The notes under the pieces are model-generated. The model did no database searches. It was given only the letters and a program-made list of their open reading frames with translations, and was not told where the DNA came from. DNA of 64,000 bases from Hasllibacter sp. MH4015 (GTDB lineage: Bacteria > Pseudomonadota > Alphaproteobacteria > Rhodobacterales > Rhodobacteraceae), in NCBI RefSeq assembly GCF_020177575.1, contig NZ_JAHTBK010000001.1:3364001-3428000 (forward strand), read 5' to 3'. This document shows positions 1-13,461 of the stretch, piece after piece (position 1 is the stretch's first letter; the number at the start of each line of letters is the position of its first letter). The position numbers were made by a program, and so were the translations under genes.

Positions 1-789
1 GCGGCCCTCGGCGGGGCCGATGCCGTGGTCAATTGCGTGGGTACGTTTGATGCGCGGGGCAAGAACAACTTCCACGCGGTGCAAACGGAAGGCGCGGCCC
101 GGATCGCCCGTATTGCGGCGGAGGAGGGGATCGCAACGATGGTCCATATCTCGGCCATTGGCGCCGACGAAGATGCCGCCAGCGACTACGCCCGCAGCAA
201 AGCCGCGGGGGAGGCGGCGATCCTGGACGCCATGCCAAACGCGATGATCCTGCGCCCGTCTGTCGTGTTCGGGCCGGAAGATGCGTTTTTCAACCGCTTC
301 GCCGCCATGAGCCGCCTTGGCCCGGTCCTGCCCGTGGCCGGGGCGGAGACGAAGTTTCAGCCCGTCTACGTGGATGACATCGCCCGCGCCGCCGTGAAGG
401 GCGTTATGGGAGAGGCGCGTGGCATCTACGAGCTTGGCGGTCCCGACGTGGAAACGTTCCGCGAATTGATGAACCGCATGTTGCGGGTGATCCGCCGTCG
501 CCGTCTGGTCCTGAACATCCCGTTCTTTGTGGCCGGGATCATGGGCGCGGTGCTCGACTTCATGCAATTGATTACAGGCGGGTTGTTCCACAACGGCATC
601 CTGACCCGCGATCAGGTGCGCAGCTTGCGGACGGACAACGTGGTGCAGGAGGGCGCGCGAACGCTCTCGGACCTCGGGATTGAGCCGACGGCGATGGATG
701 CGGTGCTACAGGATTATCTGTGGCCGTACCGCCCCTCCGGTCAGTATTCCGAGATCAAGGAAAGCGCGCGTAACCTGCGCGAGGGCTGA
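1..789 (+). CDS. NDUFA9-like NAD(P)-binding SDR protein (5' truncated)
   Basis: The reading frame is open from base 1 and the N-terminal Rossmann glycine motif lies outside the window, so this is the C-terminal part (about 262 residues) of a longer protein. Visible features are VVNCVGTFD, the post-Rossmann substrate-side segment, the SAIGAD and YARSKAAGE segments carrying the Tyr-x-x-x-Lys pair of extended short-chain dehydrogenases, and LRPSVVFGPED, typical of the NDUFA9/complex I NAD(P)H-binding family. In alphaproteobacteria these proteins are linked to respiratory complex I assembly or stability; that role is inferred from the family. It converges on uppP with a 5-base gap. Confidence 0.75.
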   Translation, partial: AALGGADAVVNCVGTFDARGKNNFHAVQTEGAARIARIAAEEGIATMVHISAIGADEDAASDYARSKAAGEAAILDAMPNAMILRPSVVFGPEDAFFNRFAAMSRLGPVLPVAGAETKFQPVYVDDIARAAVKGVMGEARGIYELGGPDVETFRELMNRMLRVIRRRRLVLNIPFFVAGIMGAVLDFMQLITGGLFHNGILTRDQVRSLRTDNVVQEGARTLSDLGIEPTAMDAVLQDYLWPYRPSGQYSEIKESARNLREG

Positions 790-794
790 ACGCC

Positions 795-1598
795 CTAGCC
801 ATAGGCGATCCACAGCAGGATGATGCCAAGCACCACGCGGTAGATCACGTAAGGCGTGAAGCTGACGCTTTTCAGCAAGCGAAACATCAGGACCAGTGCG
901 GCCAGCGCGGCGACGAACGACAGTCCTGCGGCGATTGCGCCGTCGCGGGCGGCTTGCGCATCGGCCGTCGCGATCACCTCCGCCCCCGCGAAAACGCCGG
1001 ACGCGATAATCGTGGGGATCGACATCAGCATCGACAGGCGCGCGGCGCTTTCCCGGTTGTAGCCCAGGGCGCGCGCGGCGGTGATCGTGATGCCGGACCG
1101 GGACGTACCTGGGATCAGCGCAACGGCCTGCGCCACGCCCATCACCATCGCGTCCTTCAGGTTCCAATCGCCCGCCGCCTTCGCTTCAACCCCGCGCTGG
1201 TCCGCCCAATAGAGGACAAGACCGAAGATCAGCATCGTCCATCCGATCACCGTGATGGAGCGGAGGCTGTCATAAAGACCGGTTAGTTCCAGCAACAGGC
1301 CGAACAGGATTACAGGGATCGTCGAGAGCACCAGCAGGAACGCGAGCTTCGCGCCCGGGGTGTCCAACTTGCCCGTTAGCATGCGCGGCATGCCGATGAG
1401 GGCGGCTTTCACATCGGTCCAGAAGTAGAGGATGACGGCCCCCAATGTGCCGACATGGACCGCGACGTCGATGACCTGCCCCTGATCCTCCGCCCCTGTG
1501 AGATTCGGCAGGAGAATCAGGTGACCGGAGGAGGAGATCGGCAGGAACTCTGTGATCCCTTGGATCATCGCCAACAGGAAGAGATGCAGGAGGCTCAT
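795..1598 (-). CDS. uppP: Undecaprenyl-diphosphatase UppP (BacA)
   Basis: Integral membrane phosphatase that recycles undecaprenyl pyrophosphate to the monophosphate carrier for peptidoglycan and other envelope polymers. The 267-residue product has the two family signatures: GITEFLPISSSGHLIL near the N-terminus and PGTSRSGITIT in the second half, with about eight hydrophobic segments. I chose the ATG at 1598 because the product then begins directly with the family's first helix; an in-frame ATG at 1622 would add eight residues and cannot be excluded. Family members also give bacitracin tolerance. It is transcribed away from gltD, leaving about 205 bases between the two starts for both promoters. 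Confidence 0.93.
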   Translation of the reverse strand: MSLLHLFLLAMIQGITEFLPISSSGHLILLPNLTGAEDQGQVIDVAVHVGTLGAVILYFWTDVKAALIGMPRMLTGKLDTPGAKLAFLLVLSTIPVILFGLLLELTGLYDSLRSITVIGWTMLIFGLVLYWADQRGVEAKAAGDWNLKDAMVMGVAQAVALIPGTSRSGITITAARALGYNRESAARLSMLMSIPTIIASGVFAGAEVIATADAQAARDGAIAAGLSFVAALAALVLMFRLLKSVSFTPYVIYRVVLGIILLWIAYG

Positions 1599-1803
1599 AT
1601 CATGGTTCCCGGCACACGCCATACTGTGCTGATTTCAAACGAATAATATTCATATAGGGAAACCATGCTGTCGTACTTGTTCGTTGTTTCCACCGGGCCA
1701 GAAGCAAGTTCTCAGAGATAAGGACAAATAGGTCAGCAAAACTGTCTTTTTATCCCGTGACCGCGCCGTTATACGGTCCGTCGGAGAGCTAGGGAGCGGT
1801 GGA

Positions 1804-3300
1804 TTGGCTAAGCAACCCATGTTGAAATTCGTATCCGTCGGTAAGGAGATGCCCGAAAAGCGGGCAGCCGACCAGCGGAAAGAAGATTTCGCCGAGATCT
1901 ACGGTGAGTATGCGCGCGAGAAAGCGGCGGAGCAGGCAGGGCGGTGCAGCCAGTGCGGCGTGCCCTATTGCCAGTCCCATTGTCCGCTCCACAACAACAT
2001 TCCCGACTGGCTGAAACTGACTGCCGAAGGTCGTTTGCGCGAAGCCTACGACGTGAGCCAGGCGACCAATACGTTTCCCGAGATCTGTGGCCGCATCTGC
2101 CCGCAGGATCGCCTGTGCGAAGGCAATTGCGTGATCGAGAATTCGGGCCACGGCACCGTAACCATCGGCTCGGTCGAGAAATACATCACGGACACGGCCT
2201 TCGATGAGGGTTGGGTCATGCCCATCGCGCCGTCCGAGGAGCGGCCGGAGTCTGTCGGCATCATCGGCGCCGGCCCCGGCGGGCTGGCCGCCGCCGACAT
2301 GCTGCGCCGCGCGGGTCTGCAAGTGACGGTCTACGACCGGTATGACCGGTCTGGCGGGCTGATGATGTACGGCATTCCCGGCTTCAAGTTGGAAAAAGAC
2401 GTCGTGATGCGCCGCAACAAGCAGCTGGAGGAGGGCGGCGTCGAATTCGTACTGAATTGCAACGTGGGTGAAGACATCACGTTCGACGCCATCCGCGAGA
2501 AGCATGATTTCGTCGTGATCGCCACTGGCGTCTACAAATCTCGCGAATTGCCGGGACCGGGCGCGGGGGCGACCGGCATTATTCGGGCCATTGACTATCT
2601 GACCACATCGAACCGGAAATCCTTCGGGGATGCGGTGCCGGAATTCGACAACGGAGAATTGAATGCCGAGGGCAAGCGGATCGTGGTGATCGGCGGCGGC
2701 GATACGGCGATGGATTGCGTGCGCACCGCGACGCGGCAGGGCGCGACGAGCGTCAAGTGCCTCTACCGCCGGGACCGTGCGAACATGCCGGGATCGCAGA
2801 GAGAAGTGCAGAACGCCGAGGAGGAAGGTGTCGAGTTTGTCTGGCTCTCCGCCCCCAAAGGGTTCACGTCGGGCGGTCCTGCCGGGCGAGAACCGGCCGC
2901 ATTAGAAGGTGTCGCGATCGAGGGCGCGCATCCCGAGAGTGTCGAAGGCGTGATGGTCCAGAAGATGCGCCTTGGCGCGCCGGACGTGACCGGCCGCCAG
3001 TCGCCCGAAGTGATCGACGGCGCCGACTACATCGAAGATGCCGACATGGTGATTAAGGCGCTGGGCTTCGAGCCGGAGGATCTTCCGACGCTTTGGGACA
3101 CGCCCGAGCTTGCCGTAACCCGCTGGGGAACCATCAAGGCCAAGCCGCTGACGCACGAGACCGATATGGAAAATGTATTTGCGGTGGGCGACATCGTGCG
3201 GGGTGCGTCCCTTGTGGTCTGGGCGATCCGCGACGGGCGGGAGGCGGCGCAAGCGATCCTTGAACGGGTCGCGATGGGTAAGACGATCGCGGCGGAATAG
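1804..3300 (+). CDS. gltD: Glutamate synthase [NADPH] small subunit
   Basis: Beta subunit of GOGAT. It takes electrons from NADPH through FAD and Fe-S centres to the GltB subunit, which makes glutamate from glutamine and 2-oxoglutarate. The 498-residue protein has N-terminal cysteine clusters (RCSQCGVPYCQSHCP and CGRICPQDRLCEGNC), an FAD site GAGPGGLAAADMLRRAG and an NADPH site GGGDTAMDC. The start is TTG, chosen because AGGGAG at 1791-1796 sits 7 bases upstream; the first in-frame ATG (1819) would drop five residues. Three small genes separate it from gltB, and the block probably forms one transcript. It could be mistaken for other GltD-like oxidoreductases, but the gltB linkage decides it. 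Confidence 0.95.
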   Translation: MAKQPMLKFVSVGKEMPEKRAADQRKEDFAEIYGEYAREKAAEQAGRCSQCGVPYCQSHCPLHNNIPDWLKLTAEGRLREAYDVSQATNTFPEICGRICPQDRLCEGNCVIENSGHGTVTIGSVEKYITDTAFDEGWVMPIAPSEERPESVGIIGAGPGGLAAADMLRRAGLQVTVYDRYDRSGGLMMYGIPGFKLEKDVVMRRNKQLEEGGVEFVLNCNVGEDITFDAIREKHDFVVIATGVYKSRELPGPGAGATGIIRAIDYLTTSNRKSFGDAVPEFDNGELNAEGKRIVVIGGGDTAMDCVRTATRQGATSVKCLYRRDRANMPGSQREVQNAEEEGVEFVWLSAPKGFTSGGPAGREPAALEGVAIEGAHPESVEGVMVQKMRLGAPDVTGRQSPEVIDGADYIEDADMVIKALGFEPEDLPTLWDTPELAVTRWGTIKAKPLTHETDMENVFAVGDIVRGASLVVWAIRDGREAAQAILERVAMGKTIAAE

Positions 3301-3387
3301 CCGAAACTTCTTAGGACAACAGCGCCGAGGAGACGTCCGCACCGACGCGGGGGTCCCAGGCCGGGAAACGACAGGATAGCCGACCTC

Positions 3388-4125
3388 ATGTGGTCCATTC
3401 GGAAACAACTTCTGATCGCCGGTTTGCTGTGTGCGGCAATTTCGGGTCCTGCGTCCGCCCAGGGCGGCGGGGAACGGTTTCAGGTGCTGGATGGCTGCAC
3501 CGCGTTCCTTACGGTCCAGTCGCGATCCTGCCTCGTGTCCCATCACTGGCGGTGTGACGGCGATCCCGACGGCACCCATTGGCGTGCGACGCTGGATCAG
3601 GACGGGGCGTTCTACCTCAACTTCACCGATGCCGAATTCCGTTGGCTGCGCGCCTTCAACCTGCGCAACGGAACCACCGACACGATCATCGAGCCCGAGA
3701 CCGACCCCGCCAGCCTGACTGAACTGCTGGAGACCGGAAACGACACGATGGTTTTCTCGATCCGGGAAGACTCGAGTGCCGGGACATTCCAGCGGGATTA
3801 CACCGGCTTCGACCGGCTGACCGGCGTGACGGTGAATATCGACGGCCACGATTTGGACGTGACGGATTTTGCCTATCAATGGGAGACGGGGGGCGGCCCC
3901 CGCGCGACGGAAGGCACGCAATTCGTCAGTCGCGAGTGGAACCTGTTCTTCGGTGGGTTGGAAACCGTCACGACTCCTGGCGGAGAGACCTTCGAGGGCA
4001 ACTACTCTCCCGTGGAATTCGCCGAACCCGGGGAGCCGGGGTTCCTTGCCACCCAACCGCTGTATGATTGCGGCGACATGATGAGCGCGCTTCCCTTGGC
4101 CCCGATCCAGAGGGTGTCGCAATGA
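3388..4125 (+). CDS. Exported protein of unknown function in the glt locus
   Basis: 245 residues with a signal peptide (basic start, hydrophobic LLIAGLLCAAISG core, cleavage likely after ASAQ), so probably periplasmic. I recognise no catalytic motif. The mature part is rich in acidic and aromatic residues with cysteines around VLDGCTAF, RSCLVSHHWRC and YDCGDMM, which could form disulphides in the periplasm. It follows gltD by 87 bases and ends in an ATGA overlap with the GFA-family gene, so its synthesis is coupled to that gene. Its position inside the gltD-gltB block suggests co-expression with glutamate synthase; no mechanistic link can be read from the sequence. Confidence 0.75.
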   Translation: MWSIRKQLLIAGLLCAAISGPASAQGGGERFQVLDGCTAFLTVQSRSCLVSHHWRCDGDPDGTHWRATLDQDGAFYLNFTDAEFRWLRAFNLRNGTTDTIIEPETDPASLTELLETGNDTMVFSIREDSSAGTFQRDYTGFDRLTGVTVNIDGHDLDVTDFAYQWETGGGPRATEGTQFVSREWNLFFGGLETVTTPGGETFEGNYSPVEFAEPGEPGFLATQPLYDCGDMMSALPLAPIQRVSQ

Positions 4126-4580
4126 ATATCGACGCGTATCGCAGGACCGGACAATTTGACGGCGAATGCCTTTGCGGTGCGGTCCAGATCCGCGTCGATG
4201 GCGATTACGTCGCCGCAATTGGCATCTGCCATTGCAGCCTGTGCCAGAAATCCAACGGCGTGGTCTGGGGTGCCTTCTTGGCAAGCGCACCGGCGGTTCA
4301 CGTGACGGGGCAGATTGCCCGCTATGCGTCCACCTCGTTCTCGGAACGCACCTTCTGTCCCACATGCGGCAGCAATCTCTGGCTGCGCGACACCGACCGG
4401 GACGAGGCGGATTACGAAATGATGCCGGCCCTCTTCCCGGCGGCGGCGGAGTTTCCGCTGATCTCGGAAATCTATACCGATCGCGCACCTGCCTATGCCC
4501 CGCTGTCGGGCGACCATCGCCGCGCCACACGCGCGGAATACGAGGCGAAGAACCGCCACGTTTCAGGCGGGGGGTCGTGA
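4122..4580 (+). CDS. GFA-family (glutathione-dependent formaldehyde-activating-like) zinc protein
   Basis: 152-residue CENP-V/GFA family protein. The zinc-binding cysteines are in their usual order: ECLCGAV near the N-terminus, CHCSLCQKSNG, then FCPTCGSNLW. The founding member binds S-hydroxymethylglutathione chemistry, but most family members have unknown substrates, so only the family assignment is firm. The ATG at 4122 overlaps the previous stop codon (ATGA), and the next gene starts on the last base of this stop (TGATG). No signal peptide, so cytoplasmic. An open frame extends upstream to 4068, but that stretch overlaps the preceding gene and lacks family similarity. Confidence 0.85.
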   Translation: MNIDAYRRTGQFDGECLCGAVQIRVDGDYVAAIGICHCSLCQKSNGVVWGAFLASAPAVHVTGQIARYASTSFSERTFCPTCGSNLWLRDTDRDEADYEMMPALFPAAAEFPLISEIYTDRAPAYAPLSGDHRRATRAEYEAKNRHVSGGGS

Positions 4581-5112
4581 TGGCGGCTCTCCCCTATGAC
4601 CTGAACAAGACGGCGCGGATCGACGGGATCGGGGTAATTGTCGCTGCGGGCTTCCTTGTGGTCTTGCTCGCTACCTACATCGCCTCTGGCATGTGGATCT
4701 ATCGCGCGGCGGCCAATGCGCAGGCGGTCGATCCGGACCCGGACCGGATCAAACCGGGCTGGGCCGTTGGCTGGTTCTTCGTGCCGATTGCAAACCTGTG
4801 GATGCCCTACAAGTCCTATGGCCAGACCTGGGCCAGCCTGCATAACGGCGCGTCGCTTCCAAGCTGGGCTATCGTTTGGTGGCTGTGCTGGATCGCTGGC
4901 AATTACACGGCGTGGATCGCCACGCGTCTGAACTTCAGCGCGGACACGATCGACGGGTTCCGCACGGCCTCAACCCCCGACATCGTGTCTTCGCTGGTCT
5001 CAATCCCCGCGGCGCTGATGTTTCGCAAACTCATCTTCGACGTGACGCAGGCCAGCGCCCAGGCGCAGATGCCCGCAACCCCACCCCCGCTCAACTCCAA
5101 GGAGGGACATCC

Positions 5113-5116
<4 letters not shown>
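4580..5116 (+). CDS. DUF4328-type membrane protein
   Basis: 178-residue integral membrane protein. The first hydrophobic segment covers roughly residues 15-38, then comes the diagnostic GWFFVPIANLWMPY motif, a Trp-rich helix (WAIVWWLCWIAG) and a C-terminal helix near VSSLVSIPAALMF. These match the DUF4328 family, whose function is not known. The start shares one base with the GFA stop and the stop overlaps the gltB start (ATGA), so all genes from 3388 to gltB are translationally chained. The short proline-rich tail (PATPPPLNSKEGHP) is probably disordered. Its DNA also encodes the strong SD for gltB. Confidence 0.8.
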
Positions 5117-9648
<4,532 letters not shown>

Positions 9649-9925
9649 GGCGAAGCCCTCCCGCCCGGGACGCGACTGCCTTCGGCAGCCGGTCCCGGTT
9701 GGGCGTGGCGCGCGGGGTGGCCCAAGGGCCACGTCCGCGCGGACTGCGCTTCGATGGTCGCTTTCGGGATTTGCGGACGGAACTTCGATTCTGCTGAGAG
9801 GCCGTTTGCGGGCAGGTTTGCCGCAAACAGGCCTGTGCAAGGCTGGTCTGCGAGTCGCCGCGCGCCTCAAGGACGCCTTTGGCGCCGCGCGAGCGCGGTC
9901 TGTGATCCTTGACCCGCCCGCCGAC
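9649..9925. other. Gene-free, hairpin-rich spacer between convergent gltB and serB
   Basis: 277 bases with no credible gene. Three strong inverted repeats are visible: 9665-9698 (CCGGGAC/GTCCCGG arms enclosing CTGCC-TTC-GGCAG), 9710-9740 (GCGCGG/CCGCGC outer arms and a perfect GTGGCCC-AA-GGGCCAC core), and 9800-9833 (GTTTGCGG/CCGCAAAC arms extended by GGCC pairs). None is followed by a T-run, so they are not textbook intrinsic terminators, although both flanking genes end here. The density of stems resembles a dispersed intergenic repeat or a structured transcript end. I cannot test copy number. Confidence 0.55.
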
Positions 9926-10801
9926 TCACGGGGTGACGAACTCCGATTTTGCGTAGCCCTGTATGAATAGGAGTGCTGTCAGGTCGCCGTGATTTATCCG
10001 GATCTTCGCCTGCTCCTGCACCGATGGCTTGGCGTGGAGCGCCACGCCGGTGCCGGCCTTGTCCAACATGCCGAGATCGTTGGCCCCGTCGCCGACTGCA
10101 AGCACATCTGCCGGCGTCAGGCCGCGCGCGGACGTGATGTCTTCCAGCGCCTCCACCTTTGCGGCGCGGCCCAGGATCGGGCGAGCCACGTCGCCTGTCA
10201 GCTCTCCGTTTTCGGACAAGAGCGTGTTGGCGCGATGCTCGTCAAAGCCAAGCCTAGCGGCGATGGCAGAGGTGAAAGCCGTGAACCCGCCGGAAACCAG
10301 AGCGCAATAAGCACCGTTAGCCTTCATCGTCGCCACCAGAGTTGCGCCGCCAGGCATGAGGGTGATCCGCGTTTCCAGCACCCGCGCGATGGTCTGTTCC
10401 GGCAGACCCTTCAGAAGTCCGACCCGTTCCAGGAGCGCGGCCTCGAAATCCAGCTCTCCATTCATCGCGCGGGCGGTGATGTCGGACACCCGTTCGCCCA
10501 TTCCGGCCTCCGCGGCCAGTTCATCAATACATTCCTGCCGGATCATGGTGCTGTCCATATCGGCCAAGAGCATCCTCTTTTTCCGGTTGCCCGCCCGCTG
10601 TACGACGAGGTCCACACCTTCCGCGCTCAGACTCTCCCACACGGTGCCGATATTCTTGGGGATCTTCGGCGCCTCAAATTCGGCGGCGTGGTTCGGGTCA
10701 AGCCAGATCGCATCGCCACCCCCCATTGCATTGCGCAGGTTCGTGACCAGCCCCGGATCAAGATACATGGCCGAGTTGGTCATCAGGGTAACAACGTGCA
10801 T
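9926..10801 (-). CDS. serB: Phosphoserine phosphatase
   Basis: HAD-superfamily enzyme for the last step of serine synthesis, O-phosphoserine to serine. The 291-residue protein has HAD motif I as DMDSTM (nucleophile Asp81, acid/base Asp83), motif II in LVSGGFTAF, and motif III/IV in the Lys segment and VLAVGDGANDLGML. The roughly 75-residue N-terminal region before motif I is the regulatory extension common in proteobacterial SerB. The ATG at 10801 gives the expected length. It lies about 7.5 kb from serC-serA, on the opposite strand, so the three serine genes of this window form two transcription units. Confidence 0.95.
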   Translation of the reverse strand: MHVVTLMTNSAMYLDPGLVTNLRNAMGGGDAIWLDPNHAAEFEAPKIPKNIGTVWESLSAEGVDLVVQRAGNRKKRMLLADMDSTMIRQECIDELAAEAGMGERVSDITARAMNGELDFEAALLERVGLLKGLPEQTIARVLETRITLMPGGATLVATMKANGAYCALVSGGFTAFTSAIAARLGFDEHRANTLLSENGELTGDVARPILGRAAKVEALEDITSARGLTPADVLAVGDGANDLGMLDKAGTGVALHAKPSVQEQAKIRINHGDLTALLFIQGYAKSEFVTP

Positions 10802-10888
10802 CTGGGTCGTGCCTTTGGTTTTTTGGGCACTCTAGGCGCGACGATCGCGCGGGGCCAGAGGATTGGCGGGATCGGCCGGGCGCGCTAG

Positions 10889-12382
10889 GTGCGGGGAATG
10901 ATGGGACGCGGATGGAACTGGGCCTTCGGGGCCGTGGCGATCGTGGCGCTGGTGCTGGGTATCGTGCTGTTGGAGCGTGGCCGGGCGGGGCTGGAGATCC
11001 GCCACGATGCGGTGGGCCGGACGCCCGTGACCGTGACCCAACTGCCGGATGCCGAGGGTCCGGTGGTCGTCATCGTGCACGGATTTGCCGGGTCAAGGCA
11101 GATGATGTCGGCGTGGAGCGAGAGTTTCGCGCGCGCCGGGTACATCGCCGTCGCACTCGACCTTGAAGGCCACGGCCGCAATCCGGTGCCGATGTCGGGC
11201 GATGTGACGGTGATCGAGGGGACCACGCGGCTTTTGCTGGAAGAGATCACCCGCGTCACGGATTGGGCAATGGCGCTGCCCGGTGCCGACGGACGTGTCG
11301 CTCTGGTGGGGCATTCGATGTCTTCGGACCTCGTCGTGCGACAGGGGATCGCCGATCAGCGGGTCGAGGCCGTGGTCGCCCTTTCGATGTTCTCGGGCGC
11401 GGTCACGGCGCAAGAGCCGTACAATCTCCTGATCCTCAACGGCGCGTGGGAGCGCGCGCTGCGGGAGGAGGCGCGCCGCGTAATGGCGGAGCTTGGCGCG
11501 GGGGAGGGGGATACCGTCGGCGAACCCGGTGGCAGCTTCGCGCGCCGCGCCGTGGCCGTGCCGTTTGCGGAGCACGTGGGCATCCTGTTCGCGACCACCG
11601 GTTTGCGGGAAGCGGTCGGCTGGCTCGACGCCAGCTTTGGGCGCGAGAACGATGTGGTTGTGCCGGTTCTCGGTTGGGGGATCATCCTGATGCTGAGTGG
11701 CGCGGTGATGCTGGCCCGGCCCCTCGCGCAACTGTTGCCGGAGGGACCGGTGCCGGAGCCCCTTCCAAGGCGCGTCTTCTGGAGCCTCGCGCTGCTGCCC
11801 GCCCTGTTGGTTCCACCCGTTGCGGTGAGTATCGAGGTGGGCCTTCTCCCGGTCCTCGTGGCGGATTACCTGGCGATCCATCTGGGTCTCTACGGCGTGG
11901 CGATCCTTGGCGGCGCGGCCATTGCCGGATGGCGACCGGCGATGCGGGGATGGTTCTGGGGCCTGACCCTCGCTGTCTTCGGGATCAGCGTGTTCGGCCT
12001 CTTGATGGACCGGTATGTCGCATCCTTCGTGCCGCATCCGGGGCGGTTGCCGATCATCGCGGCCATCGCGCCGGGCGCGATCCTCGCGCTCTGGGCGGAT
12101 GCAGTTCTGACCCGAGCGACCATGGCTCCGCTGTGGCAACGGATCGTGGTGCGGGGCGCATTCCTCGGGTCGCTGGGCATCGCGGTGGCGCTGGATTTCG
12201 AGCGGTTGTTCTTCCTCGTCCTGATTTTTCCGGTGATCCTCCTCTTCTATGGCACGTTCGGGATGATGGGGCGCTGGGTCGGGCGACAGACAGGCTCGAC
12301 CCTCGCGGTGGGGATCGGCCTCGGGCTGTTGCTTGGGTGGGCGCTGGGCGTGAGCTTCCCGATGTACGTGGCGGGCCGCTAG
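10889..12382 (+). CDS. Alpha/beta hydrolase fused to a C-terminal multi-helix membrane domain
   Basis: 497 residues from the GTG at 10889 (ATGs at 10898 and 10901 are alternatives). One N-terminal helix (about residues 10-28) anchors an alpha/beta hydrolase domain carrying VVIVHGFAGS (oxyanion region) and the nucleophile elbow GHSMSS. After about residue 250 the protein becomes strongly hydrophobic, with roughly six to seven segments, for example GWGIILMLSGAVML, YGVAILGGAAIAG and LGLLLGWALGVSF. The hydrolase half probably lies outside the cytoplasmic membrane; its substrate is unknown. It is convergent with the lipocalin gene downstream. The fusion is the odd point: family hydrolases are usually soluble or single-pass. 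Confidence 0.75.
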   Translation: MRGMMGRGWNWAFGAVAIVALVLGIVLLERGRAGLEIRHDAVGRTPVTVTQLPDAEGPVVVIVHGFAGSRQMMSAWSESFARAGYIAVALDLEGHGRNPVPMSGDVTVIEGTTRLLLEEITRVTDWAMALPGADGRVALVGHSMSSDLVVRQGIADQRVEAVVALSMFSGAVTAQEPYNLLILNGAWERALREEARRVMAELGAGEGDTVGEPGGSFARRAVAVPFAEHVGILFATTGLREAVGWLDASFGRENDVVVPVLGWGIILMLSGAVMLARPLAQLLPEGPVPEPLPRRVFWSLALLPALLVPPVAVSIEVGLLPVLVADYLAIHLGLYGVAILGGAAIAGWRPAMRGWFWGLTLAVFGISVFGLLMDRYVASFVPHPGRLPIIAAIAPGAILALWADAVLTRATMAPLWQRIVVRGAFLGSLGIAVALDFERLFFLVLIFPVILLFYGTFGMMGRWVGRQTGSTLAVGIGLGLLLGWALGVSFPMYVAGR

Positions 12383-12408
12383 ACCGACCCAAACCTGCGG
12401 GATCGGGA

Positions 12409-13461
12409 CTATTCATAGCCCGTCATCTCAAGATATCCGCGCCCGGTATGGGAGCCTGTAAACGTGATCGGGCCTTCCCAGTACGGGAAACTGGTGTTCA
12501 TCCAAGATTGCGGGTTGATCGGCCGTGTTGTGATGTCGAGCTCGCGTTCCGGGAATTCAACTCGCCACTCGGTCGGCACGTCACGTCCCGCGACCGATGT
12601 CGTGCCGAGCGGCGTCAAGATCACCGCAGTGTCGCCGTAGCTTTGGGTCGTTCCGTCACTCTCGATCCACGTGGCGGATGTGAACGTCGTGCCATCGGTG
12701 GCGCGCAGGCCAAACGCCATCATTCGCGCACCATCGGAGAATTGGAGGGAGAACCAATCCCACCCGGCCTGATCCTCCGACAACGGTTGGGAAGACCACT
12801 CGCGGTCCAACCACGCGGTTCCCGTCACCTCCACCGGACCCTCGGGAAGCTCCAGCGTGCCGGTCACGGCATAGAACGGCTGCGAATAGTAATAGCTCGC
12901 CTGCCCCTCGGCGCTTTTCACGGAATACCCGCCATCCCCGTGGAAGATCAGCGGGCCATTTGCGGTCAACGCCAGGTCATAGGCGAAATCCATGCCGCGG
13001 GCCGACAGGGCAAGGGCGTCCAGCGCATCGCCCTCCGTCACGGTGGATCGCATCCGCCAATCGTCGATGTGGGCGACGAAAGGTACGGCAGTGACACCGG
13101 CCTGCCCGATGCCGCCACGTGCCAGTCTTTCCGCGCTGAAATGTGCGTCTTCCGTCGTCAGGCCCGCATGTCCCATGAACAGCTGCGGCGCGCCCCACCC
13201 CTCCGCCGTGACCGGGGCAAGCGCGCTGCGGAACAACGTCCATTGCACGCCGTAATCCCGCCCGTCCGCACCTTCCAGCGTCGCGGTCAGATACCACCAT
13301 TCGATGCGGTACTCCGGGTGTGGCCCGTGATCGTCGGGGAAGGAGAACTCAGGATCGGGCGCGGGAATCGCAAACCCCGGCGCGTCTGTGCCAAGGCCGG
13401 CAAATCCCTGGCCGTACAGCGGCGCGGCAAGGGCAATCAGGGCAATGAAAGTTCGAAGCAT
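12409..13461 (-). CDS. AttH-like periplasmic lipocalin-fold protein (CrtC-type domain)
   Basis: 350-residue exported protein: signal peptide (LRTFIALIALAAPLYG), then a CrtC/AttH-type lipocalin domain recognised by HPEYRIEWWYLTATL and WTLFRSAL near the start and WLDREWSSQPL in the middle. The family is named after carotenoid hydratase CrtC, but genes next to an FtsX-like permease and ATPase belong to the AttEFGH group, where this is the secreted component (AttH); substrate unknown. I chose the ATG at 13461 because it shares its A with the permease stop (TGATG) and gives a clean signal peptide; the upstream open frame lies antisense or overlapping inside the permease gene. Last gene of a three-gene operon. 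Confidence 0.82.
   Translation of the reverse strand: MLRTFIALIALAAPLYGQGFAGLGTDAPGFAIPAPDPEFSFPDDHGPHPEYRIEWWYLTATLEGADGRDYGVQWTLFRSALAPVTAEGWGAPQLFMGHAGLTTEDAHFSAERLARGGIGQAGVTAVPFVAHIDDWRMRSTVTEGDALDALALSARGMDFAYDLALTANGPLIFHGDGGYSVKSAEGQASYYYSQPFYAVTGTLELPEGPVEVTGTAWLDREWSSQPLSEDQAGWDWFSLQFSDGARMMAFGLRATDGTTFTSATWIESDGTTQSYGDTAVILTPLGTTSVAGRDVPTEWRVEFPERELDITTRPINPQSWMNTSFPYWEGPITFTGSHTGRGYLEMTGYE

Noticed and set aside
2902-4530. 542-codon minus-strand frame over gltD, the exported gene and the GFA gene
   Set aside because: Antisense to three coupled genes and without any recognisable domain.
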